From Ga0074130 sp964499485 (GTDB lineage Bacteria > Pseudomonadota > Gammaproteobacteria > Burkholderiales > Rhodocyclaceae): 41,992 nt of DNA. This document shows, one piece after another, positions 26,355-35,154 of this stretch. Every line of letters starts with the position of its first letter. Position 1 is the first letter of the stretch. The DNA lies in NCBI GenBank assembly GCA_964499485.1, contig CAZCLF010000020.1, positions 1-41,992 of the forward strand, read 5' to 3'. The notes under the pieces were generated by a model. That model was not told the origin of the DNA. It worked only from the letters and a program-made list of their open reading frames with translations, and did no database searches. The position numbers were made by a program, and so were the translations under genes.

Positions 26355-27119
26355 TTATTGTGGGAACACCTCAAGTTCGAACACTTCAGCATACGGTGCA
26401 GAAATATCAAGGGCTTTCGCACTGTCCTGATTCACTGCCAATACACGTGTATCGAAACCATGACCCCGTGTGTTTAAGTTGCGCTGCTGTTGCGAGTCAT
26501 GCAGTCGCAACAGCGCCGCTTTCCATGCCGCTGTATCAGCATCAAAGGGTGTGTAGAGGTCTTGGCGCATTGCGATGGTCTTAGCATCCTGATTTAGAAC
26601 AGCCCAGAGGGACAATTTTTCTTGCAGCACGACCTCACGGAAAAGTGCGTACGTCCGTTGGTGGGTGACATTGCTGTCATTGCCATGTGGCATGAAGACC
26701 AGCTGAGGCTGGTGCGCCAACAGCCAGTGTCGAATAGTGTCGTGATTGCCCGCATCTAGGCGAGGATTGCCTTTCTCGTCGGCAGGCAGGTGCAGAAAGC
26801 GGACATGCGCGTCAGGCAGACCAAACTGCGCACAACTTGCGCGTTGTTCTCGCTCACGCAAGGCTGCTTTGTCAATATCAGTGTGGGCGCCGGCAAAGCC
26901 ATCTTCAACCCCGCTGGCACCGCCCGTTAAAACAGCCAGATGGATGCTGTCGCCACGAGCGTGAAAGTGACGCAGGGTGACGGCAATGGCATCAAAGTCA
27001 TCTGGATGGGGAGCCAATACGCCAATCCGAAGTCCGCTGGGTAGGGCGAGGTCCGCCAGGGAGTGCGGACCTAGTGACGTGCGAGGCGAGGAAACTTCAG
27101 GCAGTGATAGCGCAACCAA
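26355..27119 (-). CDS. PIG-L/LmbE-family zinc deacetylase
   Basis: Cytosolic 254-residue N-deacetylase-like enzyme. The zinc motif APHPDD (His38, Asp40, Asp41) and the distal ligand His153 in HGNDSNVTHQ are present, so hydrolysis of an N-acetyl sugar or related amide is plausible; the substrate is unknown. The first canonical start in frame is a TTG at 27119, about 35 residues before the catalytic motif; no in-frame ATG precedes APHPDD. It follows a small gene by 20 bases and is probably co-transcribed with it. Confidence 0.85.
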   Translation of the reverse strand: MVALSLPEVSSPRTSLGPHSLADLALPSGLRIGVLAPHPDDFDAIAVTLRHFHARGDSIHLAVLTGGASGVEDGFAGAHTDIDKAALREREQRASCAQFGLPDAHVRFLHLPADEKGNPRLDAGNHDTIRHWLLAHQPQLVFMPHGNDSNVTHQRTYALFREVVLQEKLSLWAVLNQDAKTIAMRQDLYTPFDADTAAWKAALLRLHDSQQQRNLNTRGHGFDTRVLAVNQDSAKALDISAPYAEVFELEVFPQ

Positions 27120-27139
27120 AGTGGCTGTCTCTAGCTGGA

Positions 27140-27388
27140 TTACTCAAGGGGGCGAGGATCTTCGACCGACATGCGGTATTGGAAGCTCACTTCGCCACCC
27201 GGTGGCAGACGTTCCAGAAAGCGGGAATCCAACGGGGTGGCATAGCTGGCTTCACGGCTGCCATCCGCAAGCTCGTTCCAAGCAAAGACAGCATACGGCA
27301 TGCCATCGATAAAACTTAGGTCCAGGCTGAACATGCCCAGCATTTCTCCATTACGGGCGACCAGGCAACGCACGCTACTGATTTCCAT
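27140..27388 (-). CDS. Small conserved-looking hypothetical protein
   Basis: 82-residue cytosolic protein of unknown function beginning MEISSVRCLVARNGEML. It contains Phe/Tyr-rich beta-strand-like segments (SFIDGMPYAVFAWNEL, EVSFQYRMSVEDP) and no membrane helix or recognisable motif. I chose the ATG at 27388 because AAGGAAG lies 6 bases upstream; a longer frame from 27445 would run through a G9 tract. It is located 20 bases before the PIG-L deacetylase and may be functionally linked to it. Confidence 0.68.
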   Translation of the reverse strand: MEISSVRCLVARNGEMLGMFSLDLSFIDGMPYAVFAWNELADGSREASYATPLDSRFLERLPPGGEVSFQYRMSVEDPRPLE

Positions 27389-27429
27389 TGCTACTTCCTT
27401 TTGGATAGACGCGGAGTCGATATCCGCAA

Positions 27430-27438
27430 GGGGGGGGG
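27430..27438. repeat. Nine-G homopolymer tract in a divergent promoter region
   Basis: Run of nine G bases between the small gene starting at 27388 (-) and the AsmA-like gene starting at 27553 (+). It lies outside both chosen coding regions. Tracts of this length are prone to slippage and can change promoter spacing. No matching -10/-35 boxes could be fixed around it, so a regulatory role is only a possibility. Confidence 0.55.
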
Positions 27439-27552
27439 TAATCAAGTCGAATTTTAGCCTAAACCACCAGCACCCCGTCGCCGGAGAGCATGAATAGCGC
27501 AGCGTGGGTAGGATTTGCTATCGTTCTGTCATCGAAGTGCAGGGAGTCTGCA

Positions 27553-28626
27553 ATGCAAGTTCGTAAGGCATGGGTAATTGCCCTGAGCGCGGTGGTCCTG
27601 GTGGGTTTCCTCGCTGCAGTGGCGGTTCATGTTGCAGGTAAGACGCTGAAGTCGCAGATTGCTGAGGCACTAGGGGCAGACAGCGAGGTGGGTGAAATTT
27701 CGCTCGGACTCTTTGTTGTCACTGTGCATGACTTACGTATTAAGGCTCCGAAGAGCTGGCCGACAGAAGATACCCTGCGCGCTCGCAAGATCGAAGTTGT
27801 GCCGGACTGGACTGCATTATTGTCGTGCAAGATTGCAGTGCGCAGTATTCAAGTCGACGGCGCCTACTTGTCGCTATGGCGAATGCAGGACGGTCATTTA
27901 CGCTTGTTACCTAGCTTGCTGGAGAAGGAGAAAAGCGACAGCGGCGGCGGCTCACCAGAAATCCGCATTGCGCAGATAGTGCTGAGCGATGCGTCTGTCG
28001 ATTTCTACGATGCCAGCGTACGTCGCCCAGCGCATCGACTGCGTTTAGAGCAGGTTGAGGCCTCACTCGATAACTTGCACCTGCCTGATCTGACAGGCAG
28101 TAGCACGCTGGATATTAAAGGCGTGCTGATGGGGGTGCGCACCAATGGCACTTTTGCACTGCAAGGCAATGTCGAGCTGGCCAGCAAGACTTCAGATATT
28201 GTTACTACCCTTCGCGGTGTGGATCTGATTGCGCTACAGCCCTATCTGGTCAAAGCTGCAGAAACCGGAGTTCGTCGCGGGACATTAGATCTTGACCTGC
28301 AATCCACGGTGAAGCAGCGGCGTTTGCGCGCGCCCGGAGCGGTAACGTTGCACGATCTTGAGCTTGATACCAATGGCAGCTTCATGGGGATGCCGCGTCA
28401 GGCCGCAGTGGGCGCTCTGAAGGACAGCAAGAACGATATTCGCGTCAGCTTTGTACTCGAAGGTAGTCTCGATGATCCGCAGTTCTCTCTGAACGAAAGC
28501 CTCGCCACACGCTTTGGCGCCGGATTGGCCGAAGCGCTGGGGGTGAGTATCAGCAGTTTGGGTAAGAGCGTTGGTAGCGCAGCGTCGGGGATTGGGAGCG
28601 CCCTCAAAAACCTATTTGGGCAATAG
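27553..28626 (+). CDS. AsmA/DUF748-like inner-membrane-anchored protein
   Basis: 357-residue protein with an N-terminal membrane helix (about residues 5-28) followed by a periplasmic beta-rich region. The pattern LRARKIEVVPDWTALLSCKIAVRSIQVDGAYLSL and a C-terminal stretch with DIRVSFVLEGSLDDPQFSLNES followed by small-residue-rich GKSVGSAASGIGSALKNLF is typical of AsmA-like/DUF748 proteins, which take part in outer-membrane lipid or envelope homeostasis. The start is placed at 27553 because GGGAG lies about 7 bases upstream; an upstream in-frame ATG at 27490 adds a segment with no homologous look. It converges with the TonB-like gene, 19 bases away. Confidence 0.75.
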   Translation: MQVRKAWVIALSAVVLVGFLAAVAVHVAGKTLKSQIAEALGADSEVGEISLGLFVVTVHDLRIKAPKSWPTEDTLRARKIEVVPDWTALLSCKIAVRSIQVDGAYLSLWRMQDGHLRLLPSLLEKEKSDSGGGSPEIRIAQIVLSDASVDFYDASVRRPAHRLRLEQVEASLDNLHLPDLTGSSTLDIKGVLMGVRTNGTFALQGNVELASKTSDIVTTLRGVDLIALQPYLVKAAETGVRRGTLDLDLQSTVKQRRLRAPGAVTLHDLELDTNGSFMGMPRQAAVGALKDSKNDIRVSFVLEGSLDDPQFSLNESLATRFGAGLAEALGVSISSLGKSVGSAASGIGSALKNLFGQ

Positions 28627-28645
28627 TCCTGCCAACCACTTAGGG

Positions 28646-29500
28646 TTAGCAGTTGCCACTGCCCGTGCGGGAGAAACCAAAACCACTGCCAGCCTCATCT
28701 GGCGGATGGATGCAGATGCGCAGCGACAGCGTATCTGTCTTTTGCTTGATGTCCGGCGGGAAGGCTGCAAAGGGAACGGCTTGGGCCACCACCGCTTGGA
28801 TGTAGCTGATTTCGGCTTGCTGGTCCGCCGCGCGCAGAATGCGATATTCACGGAGCGAGCCGTCACGATTGATAATGATCTCGACCAGCGCCTTGCGCTG
28901 TCCCTTGGGGCCAGCTTCACGTTTGACGAAACGCGCGCTGCGATTGAGCTTGGTGATGAACGAGTCGAAATACCATTGCAGACTAATGGGTTCAACTTCG
29001 CTGCCTTTGCCTTCCTGCCGCGTCGAAATGGCATCAGTGCCGCCATCCTCAAATTGGCTACCCATGCCACGCGCCATGGCCAGTGCTTGCCTAGCTAAGT
29101 CGGCACCACTCAGGGCGGGTTGTGGAGCGCTACTCGGAGTTTCCGGCCGGCTGCTCAACCAACGCCCATTCTTGCTGGTGAGAATGCTGCTCTTACTTTT
29201 ATCGGGTCGCCGTTTCGGCTGCGCTTTCTGGGCTGGGGCTGGCGGCTCGATGCTGGCTGTATTCTGCGCACGTTGATGCAGGCGAGCCTGCAGTGGTGAA
29301 CGGACTTTGTAACGCGAATCGTCCTGGCCGCCGGGTGGCGAGGGCAGCAGCAGATGGAAAAAAAGCGCGGCGGCATGCAATGCCAGCGAGATTGCAAGGG
29401 CGATGCGGAAGGATTTGCGCGTACTGGCAGCTCGCGTTTCCGACGCGAACATTTGCTGAACTAGGGAACTCAAGTGCGTAGTATGCCGCCCTGACGGCAT
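28646..29500 (-). CDS. TonB-like C-terminal domain protein
   Basis: 284-residue inner-membrane protein with a single helix (about 33-50 of the mature reading, FRIALAISLALHAAALFFHL), a Pro/Lys/Arg/Ser-rich periplasmic spacer, and a C-terminal domain (about 170-270) with VEIIINRDGSLREYRIL and AAFPPDI, the signature of TonB/TolA C-terminal folds. I used the ATG at 29500; a TTG three codons earlier is also possible. No exbB/exbD or receptor gene is nearby, so it may work with a distant ExbBD pair or be a TonB-like structural protein. Confidence 0.8.
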   Translation of the reverse strand: MPSGRHTTHLSSLVQQMFASETRAASTRKSFRIALAISLALHAAALFFHLLLPSPPGGQDDSRYKVRSPLQARLHQRAQNTASIEPPAPAQKAQPKRRPDKSKSSILTSKNGRWLSSRPETPSSAPQPALSGADLARQALAMARGMGSQFEDGGTDAISTRQEGKGSEVEPISLQWYFDSFITKLNRSARFVKREAGPKGQRKALVEIIINRDGSLREYRILRAADQQAEISYIQAVVAQAVPFAAFPPDIKQKTDTLSLRICIHPPDEAGSGFGFSRTGSGNC

Positions 29501-29570
29501 TTTGGGCAATGCCGCTGTGTAAGCAGGTTTTAGCCCCTAGAGGGCTGGGACGCTGCTGTAACTTGCATTT

Positions 29571-31757
29571 TTAGCCGGGTAATTGATGGCTATTGGCGAG
29601 CCACAACTCTAGCTCGGCAGGCGGGAGTGGACGGCTGAACAGATAGCCCTGGCCTGCCTGACACCCCAACCGCTGCAGGATCGCGAGTTGATCCTCGGTT
29701 TCCACGCCTTCTGCCAATATCATCAGTCCCAGCGTCTTACTCATCCCAATCACAGCTTCGACGATAGCGACATCGTTGTTATCGGTTGGCATATCGCGGA
29801 TGAAAGAGCGATCAATCTTAAGACGGTCGATGGGGAGCGTCTTGAGGACGGAGAGCGAGGAATAACCTGTTCCAAAATCATCGATGGCAATCATCACGCC
29901 CAATGCCTTGATCTCGTTGAGTAGGCGCGGACTGGTCTCCACCAATTGTAGGGTGCTCTCTGTGAGCTCTAGCTCGAGCCGGTCGGCTGGAAACCCGGTT
30001 TCATGTAAGGTGGCCCGCAAATCCTCAATGAATTCATCATCGACTAATTGTCGAGCGGATACGTTCACTGATAAGCGCATCTGGCTGGGGTAGGCATCAA
30101 TCCAACGCTTACATTCGCTACAGGCGGCACGTAGTACCCAGCGACCGAGGTGGTTGATAAGGCCACTGGTCTCCGCAATTGGGATGAAACGAATCGGTGA
30201 AATCAAGCCTTCAACCGGGTGTTGCCAACGAACCAAGGCTTCAAGCCCAATCAGCTCGCCGGTGAGGAGGTTGACTTGCGGTTGATAAAACACGCGCAAG
30301 TGATTCTGTTCAAGTGCGCGCTTTAAGCCTTGCTCAATACTATGGACTTCATTAGCGCGAAGTGACATGTCCGGCGTGTGGAAGCAGTAGCGATTTCGGC
30401 CCTGTTCTTTCGCAACATACATGGCCGTATCTGCGGCCTTGAGGAGCGCATGGCGGTCCTTACCATCCTCCGGTGCCAGGGCGATGCCAATACTTGCGGA
30501 GACTGTCAGGCGCTCGCCATTCAGCTCTGTCGGTTCGGAAAGTGCGTAAAGCAGTTGCTGGCCAAGATTCGCGAGATGCTCGCGATCCAAAACGTTGTGA
30601 ACGATGACGGCGAATTCGTCACTGCCAATGCGTGCGACTGAGTCGCCGGCATGTAAGGTAATGCGAATGCGTTCGGACAACAGGACCAGCAGTGCATCGC
30701 CAAAGGCATGCCCCAGGCTGTCGTTGATGACCTTAAATGAGTCAAGATCAAGGAGTAGCACCGCACATGGAGGTGCCTTATCTGCTTCAAGCGCGCGATC
30801 AAGCAGGTCATTGAAGAGCAATCGATTCGGCAGCCCTGTCAAAGCATCGTGGCGAGTTAAATGATCGAAGTCGCTCACGGTTTTATGGAGACGCTCGGAA
30901 AGCGACTGCTCACGGGAAATGTCGCGAATTACACCGATTGCGCGTGGTGGGCTGGAAAAGCTCTCATTGGGCATGCGCTGTAAGTGCATATCAATCCAAC
31001 GTATGCTGCCATCGCTGCGCATGAAGCGACAAATCGTCACATAAGTTGCATCTCGCTTGAGCAAGCGATTCTTGAGTCCCGCAAGCTCGCCGCGGTCATC
31101 TGGATGAATGTTGGCAATCAGTGTTGGCCAATCGGTTCTCGAAGCGCCTGCATGGCAAAGCAGGAGGTCATTCACTTTTCGGTCAGCTTCAACAATGTTG
31201 CTGTCCAGTCGCCATTCAAATACGCCCAAATCCGCAGCAGTCAACGCTAGGCGCAAACGCTCTTCGCTATTGCGCAGGGCACTGCGCTCGCGACCGAGTT
31301 GAATCAGCTTTCGGCGCAGCTTGGCCTGTAAGCGCTCCACATGCATGGCATTAAGCTCGGCCTCGCTTAAGGTCGGCGCTGCTTGATTGGCTACGGTGGC
31401 AGCCACCTCTTCAATCTGCCGGATCATCTCTACCGGCTCAACAGGTTTGACGATAAAGCGGTTAGCACCAACGGCAAAAGCCATTTCCTCATCGCGCCGG
31501 TCAATATAGGTCGCGGAATAAACAATGATGGGCGTATGTTTCAGGTGGTCGTCTCCGCGTACACGACGACACAGCTCAAAACCATCAATGCCTGGCATTA
31601 GGATGTCTGTGATGATGAGATCTGGCTTTTCATCAAGCAACATAGTCCAAGCCTCATCACCATCACTGGCGATGCTTACGCTATGACCGAGAGAAATCAG
31701 AATCGACTCAAGCACCAAGCGTGAGTTTTCATCATCCTCTGCGATTAGGATTCTCAT
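29571..31757 (-). CDS. REC-PAS-GGDEF-EAL response regulator, c-di-GMP turnover
   Basis: Cytosolic 728-residue protein. Receiver domain 1-115 with phosphoacceptor Asp51; a helical linker; PAS/PAC domain about 165-285; GGDEF domain 300-460; EAL domain 475-720. The cyclase motif reads GSDEF (378-382) instead of GGDEF. The EAL domain keeps EAL (506-508), Glu600 (ELTES), Asp626-627 (DDFGTG), Lys647 and Glu683, so c-di-GMP phosphodiesterase activity is likely while cyclase activity is doubtful. Its ATG overlaps the stop of the single receiver gene upstream. It is the probable output of the MASE1 kinase operon. Confidence 0.93.
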   Translation of the reverse strand: MRILIAEDDENSRLVLESILISLGHSVSIASDGDEAWTMLLDEKPDLIITDILMPGIDGFELCRRVRGDDHLKHTPIIVYSATYIDRRDEEMAFAVGANRFIVKPVEPVEMIRQIEEVAATVANQAAPTLSEAELNAMHVERLQAKLRRKLIQLGRERSALRNSEERLRLALTAADLGVFEWRLDSNIVEADRKVNDLLLCHAGASRTDWPTLIANIHPDDRGELAGLKNRLLKRDATYVTICRFMRSDGSIRWIDMHLQRMPNESFSSPPRAIGVIRDISREQSLSERLHKTVSDFDHLTRHDALTGLPNRLLFNDLLDRALEADKAPPCAVLLLDLDSFKVINDSLGHAFGDALLVLLSERIRITLHAGDSVARIGSDEFAVIVHNVLDREHLANLGQQLLYALSEPTELNGERLTVSASIGIALAPEDGKDRHALLKAADTAMYVAKEQGRNRYCFHTPDMSLRANEVHSIEQGLKRALEQNHLRVFYQPQVNLLTGELIGLEALVRWQHPVEGLISPIRFIPIAETSGLINHLGRWVLRAACSECKRWIDAYPSQMRLSVNVSARQLVDDEFIEDLRATLHETGFPADRLELELTESTLQLVETSPRLLNEIKALGVMIAIDDFGTGYSSLSVLKTLPIDRLKIDRSFIRDMPTDNNDVAIVEAVIGMSKTLGLMILAEGVETEDQLAILQRLGCQAGQGYLFSRPLPPAELELWLANSHQLPG

Positions 31758-32131
31758 GGGTGCTGGCTCAGAATACCCTGCACCTGATTGATGATCAGGA
31801 GCGGGTCAATAGGTTTTTCGATATAGCCGTTGCAACCTGCAGCGAGAAGGCGTTCGCGATCACCTGACATGGCGTATGAGGTGACAGCGATCACGGGTAA
31901 GTTCCGCCCCGCTTCAGCTGCACGGATAGCTTTCAGCGCCTCAGAACCATCCATGTCGGGCAACTGTATGTCCAGCAGCACAAAGTCTGGTTGATCTGAC
32001 AGCGCCATGTCGATACCGGTTCGCCCGGTCATGGCGCGTAAGGTGCGGTAGCCATAAGCTTCGAGGATGAAGGTGATCAGCTCCATGTTGTTTTCGTTGT
32101 CTTCGATCACCAGTGCGGTTTGCATCGTCAT
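31754..32131 (-). CDS. Single-domain response regulator (DivK/CheY-like)
   Basis: Cytosolic 125-residue receiver with no output domain. Acidic pocket IEDNENN, phosphoacceptor Asp54 in LLDIQLPDMDG, conserved Thr in VTSYAM and Lys in IEKPID. Such stand-alone receivers shuttle phosphate or act through protein contacts. It overlaps the histidine kinase stop and the REC-PAS-GGDEF-EAL start by four bases each, placing it as the middle member of a coupled phosphorelay. Confidence 0.93.
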   Translation of the reverse strand: MTMQTALVIEDNENNMELITFILEAYGYRTLRAMTGRTGIDMALSDQPDFVLLDIQLPDMDGSEALKAIRAAEAGRNLPVIAVTSYAMSGDRERLLAAGCNGYIEKPIDPLLIINQVQGILSQHP

Positions 32132-35055
32132 ACGTTTCCTTCATTGGTATCGCTGCTGCCTGACGACAGTTTATGCGGAATCCACAATCTAAAGACACTT
32201 CCTTTGCCCGGGGTGCTTTCGGCCTCAACATCGCCATGCAGCAAGTCCGTCATGATCTTCCGTGTCAGATATAGCCCTAGCCCTGTACCTGGGGTTTTGA
32301 TGCGCAAGTGGGTATCGATGCGCTCGAACGGCTGGAACAGCTTGCTCATCGCATCTGGGGTAATGCCGATACCACTATCAATGACCTCAATCACGATATG
32401 TTCATCCTTGCTGAGAAGGTTGATGCAAATGGTGCCGCGCTCTGAATATTTCACCGCATTGCTGAGTAGGTTTAGCAATGCCTGTAACAGCCGCTGTCGG
32501 TCAGTGTGTACATCAATCTTTTCAGTGGCATGAATTTCGATGCCAAGCCCCTTATCGATGCGCTGTGGCTGAATAGTTGCCGCGGCCTCGTCGATCAGGA
32601 GATTGAGTGAGAAAGTGTCGAAATATGTATCGGCATAGCCTGCCTCAATCTTTGAAATGTCAATTACATCGGTAATTAAAGCCAACAAATGCCTGGCTGA
32701 GCCATAGACCCGTTGCAAATGGTCGCGTTGCTTGTCGTTGAGGGTCCCCGAAATTCCCTGAAGTACGACACCTGTGAAGCCGATGATTGAGTTGAGCGGC
32801 GTTCTTAGTTCATGTGACATCGATGCAATAAACATTGACTTGAGCTGATCCAATTGACGGAGTCGTTCATTGGCTTTGCGCAATTCTTCGGTGCGCTCCT
32901 CTACCTTGATTTCCAAAGCTTGGTAAGCGTCTTGCAAGGCCTTCTCAGCGTCTTGTCGCCCGGCACTTTCTAGTACCAAGGAAGCCAGATCACCAATCGA
33001 AGCTGCAAAATTTTGCTCATCAGCCGCCCAGTTGCGGGGCGTTCCCATGTGCTCATGGCAGATCACCCCTGCCGGTTTTCCACTGATGCGGACTGGCACG
33101 TCCATCATTGAGGTAATGCCCAACGGACGGAGATAGGTATCCGTGAATTCGGATGTTCGTGGGTCGTTTTGGGCATCATCCGCTGCGAATCCACGCCCTT
33201 CATGAAGTGCGCGGAAGTAGTTGGGGGCATCTGCTGCGTTGAGTGTCATGCCATTGCTAAACACACCTGTACTCCGGGTGAATAGGGTTCGGCAGCGCAG
33301 ACATGTTCCGTCGTCATCTTCAAGCCACAAGCTGACACGTTCAACATGTAGTGTGCCCGCAGAGGTTGCAATCAGCTCTCGTAGTTGGGCATCAATATCC
33401 TGCCCTTGGGCCATCCCAAAGCGCGCGACTTGCGTCAGGATTGCGTTTTGGCTCATCAAGCGCTCATCACGTGCACGAAGGGCATCTTCGCTCCGTTGCC
33501 GACCGATCATATAAATGGCAAGCGCAAAGGTCAGGCCAAAGCCGCTGAGCAGGATGCCGATGAATTGTCCGTTAGCCTGCAGAGGACTATGTTCAGTAGC
33601 AGGGCGAGAGATCAGCAGCCAGTTGCGCCCAGCAAAGTCATGTTTGCTAATAAAGTGAGTTTTGCGTTGCACCAGGGCGAGGTCTGGCACAAGCGCGGCC
33701 TCATTGCTTAACTGCGTATGCCCATAGATCAGCGTTTCTTGCTCTTCTGATGTTGCATCGACCAGCCAAATGTCCATGCCGGCCGATTCATAGGGTTTGA
33801 AGGTGGTTTCAGTTAGCTTCGCAACCTCAATCGTGATGCCGACAAATCCGCGTAAATCGTCAGGATCGCTCGTAGCTGAGTCCTGCCGATATTCATTGGC
33901 ATAGACCGGCCAGTAAATTGGAATAGCTGGGCTGCCCACCATCATGTGGAGAGTGCCTGCTGCTTGTGGCCGTCCCGTACTGCGAGCCAGCGCGATTGCG
34001 GCGGCTCGGTTAGGGTGAGAGATTAGGTTTGCCCCAGCAACACTTCTGATCTCTGGGGGTTCTGCCATAAATATTGGGAAGTACTCGGCTCTTTTCTGTC
34101 TTGTAATCGGCCGCATGTGGCTGTCGACATCAAAGATACGGAATGGCGTTTTCAGAACCTTTTCGGCTTGTCGCTCAAACTTTTCTACGTCACTGTCCAC
34201 CACACGCGGCGCCCAGGTAATGGTGCGAATGAGTGCGTTGTTGCGTTTGAGTTGCTTGGTGAAATTGTGAAACTCAATGGGATCCAACTCCGTGTTGTAA
34301 AACACGGCATTGGCGGCCATGAGGTCATGCATGGCGAAGTCCAGATTGCGTTGCAGGTTATCGCCCATCGCGCGGCTGGTCGCCATGAACTCGCGAATCG
34401 CCGCATCGTTATCAAGGTGTTTGACGATAAATGCCGTGGTTAATGTAAAGCTACAGCCGATGCCAATGATGGGCAGTGAGAGCAGGCTCCAATCGCGACG
34501 TCCCCGTCGCCAGCTGCGTACGACCAGAATGATCGGTGCAACCACGAGCATGCCCGTCAGGTCGCCCACCCACCATGTCAGCCAGGTCAGCGTGGTGGTG
34601 TCGAGCCCGATCTTGTGTTGCGCCAGAAGTCCCAATGTCCCCACGCTGGCAGCGATAACTGCCCCTGCCGAGGTCGCGCACACAAAGCGGAGTGCATCGG
34701 CAACCGTGGTGATATGCAGGTTACGGGTCCATTTATGCAACAGCCAGGCCGTGAGCCAGGCTTGGACCGTGGAGCCGAGAGAGGTAACAACAGTGGCTGC
34801 AATCGCTTGCAAAGAGGACGGGCCGCCGGAGAAAAGGGCATAAAAGTGAAAGCCGGCGGTGGCAATGAAGATCGCAGGGAGCGCGTGAGCGCCCCGCAGC
34901 AGAGCGGCAGCCAAGGCGATGCCTGCGGGTAACCATAAGAGATTTGCACCACCAGGGCCGGACTGCATGTGCATCACGACTAAGGCAGTCAATGTATGAG
35001 CCGCCATGATGATGGCTGACTCGACTAACCAGCGTTGCAAGGGGTGTGCTGACAT
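32128..35055 (-). CDS. MASE1-CHASE-GAF sensor histidine kinase
   Basis: 975-residue membrane kinase. An N-terminal MASE1 domain (about 10-210, several helices, with LLWLPAGIALA) is followed by a CHASE sensor region (about 230-440), a membrane helix (about 497-517), a GAF domain (540-700), a short coiled coil (705-735), and kinase domains. Phosphoacceptor His748 is in SMSHELRTPLNSI; Asn866 in LLSNAVKYS, DSGIGI (893-898) and GTGLGL (923-928) complete the ATP site. AAGGAG lies 5 bases before the ATG. No receiver is fused, and the two downstream genes supply two receivers. Confidence 0.93.
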   Translation of the reverse strand: MSAHPLQRWLVESAIIMAAHTLTALVVMHMQSGPGGANLLWLPAGIALAAALLRGAHALPAIFIATAGFHFYALFSGGPSSLQAIAATVVTSLGSTVQAWLTAWLLHKWTRNLHITTVADALRFVCATSAGAVIAASVGTLGLLAQHKIGLDTTTLTWLTWWVGDLTGMLVVAPIILVVRSWRRGRRDWSLLSLPIIGIGCSFTLTTAFIVKHLDNDAAIREFMATSRAMGDNLQRNLDFAMHDLMAANAVFYNTELDPIEFHNFTKQLKRNNALIRTITWAPRVVDSDVEKFERQAEKVLKTPFRIFDVDSHMRPITRQKRAEYFPIFMAEPPEIRSVAGANLISHPNRAAAIALARSTGRPQAAGTLHMMVGSPAIPIYWPVYANEYRQDSATSDPDDLRGFVGITIEVAKLTETTFKPYESAGMDIWLVDATSEEQETLIYGHTQLSNEAALVPDLALVQRKTHFISKHDFAGRNWLLISRPATEHSPLQANGQFIGILLSGFGLTFALAIYMIGRQRSEDALRARDERLMSQNAILTQVARFGMAQGQDIDAQLRELIATSAGTLHVERVSLWLEDDDGTCLRCRTLFTRSTGVFSNGMTLNAADAPNYFRALHEGRGFAADDAQNDPRTSEFTDTYLRPLGITSMMDVPVRISGKPAGVICHEHMGTPRNWAADEQNFAASIGDLASLVLESAGRQDAEKALQDAYQALEIKVEERTEELRKANERLRQLDQLKSMFIASMSHELRTPLNSIIGFTGVVLQGISGTLNDKQRDHLQRVYGSARHLLALITDVIDISKIEAGYADTYFDTFSLNLLIDEAAATIQPQRIDKGLGIEIHATEKIDVHTDRQRLLQALLNLLSNAVKYSERGTICINLLSKDEHIVIEVIDSGIGITPDAMSKLFQPFERIDTHLRIKTPGTGLGLYLTRKIMTDLLHGDVEAESTPGKGSVFRLWIPHKLSSGSSDTNEGNV

Positions 35056-35154
35056 GCCGCTCCTTGTCTTGCTTCAAGCCGCACTGAGCGGCGCTTAAGA
35101 TGGGGGTGAGTGACCTGCCTAAATCAGTAATGCTTTTGCGCAAATCATATCAGC

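Noticed and set aside
28571..29098. + strand frame running past the AsmA-like gene over the TonB-like gene
   Set aside because: Opposes the TonB-like coding frame, which has a membrane helix and C-terminal domain; this one has neither.
29535..29555. AGCCC/GGGCT hairpin downstream of the REC-PAS-GGDEF-EAL gene
   Set aside because: Five base pairs and no T run on the relevant strand; too weak to list as a terminator.
34310..34843. 177-codon + strand frame inside the MASE1 kinase
   Set aside because: Antisense to a complete gene, no start signal and no recognisable domain.
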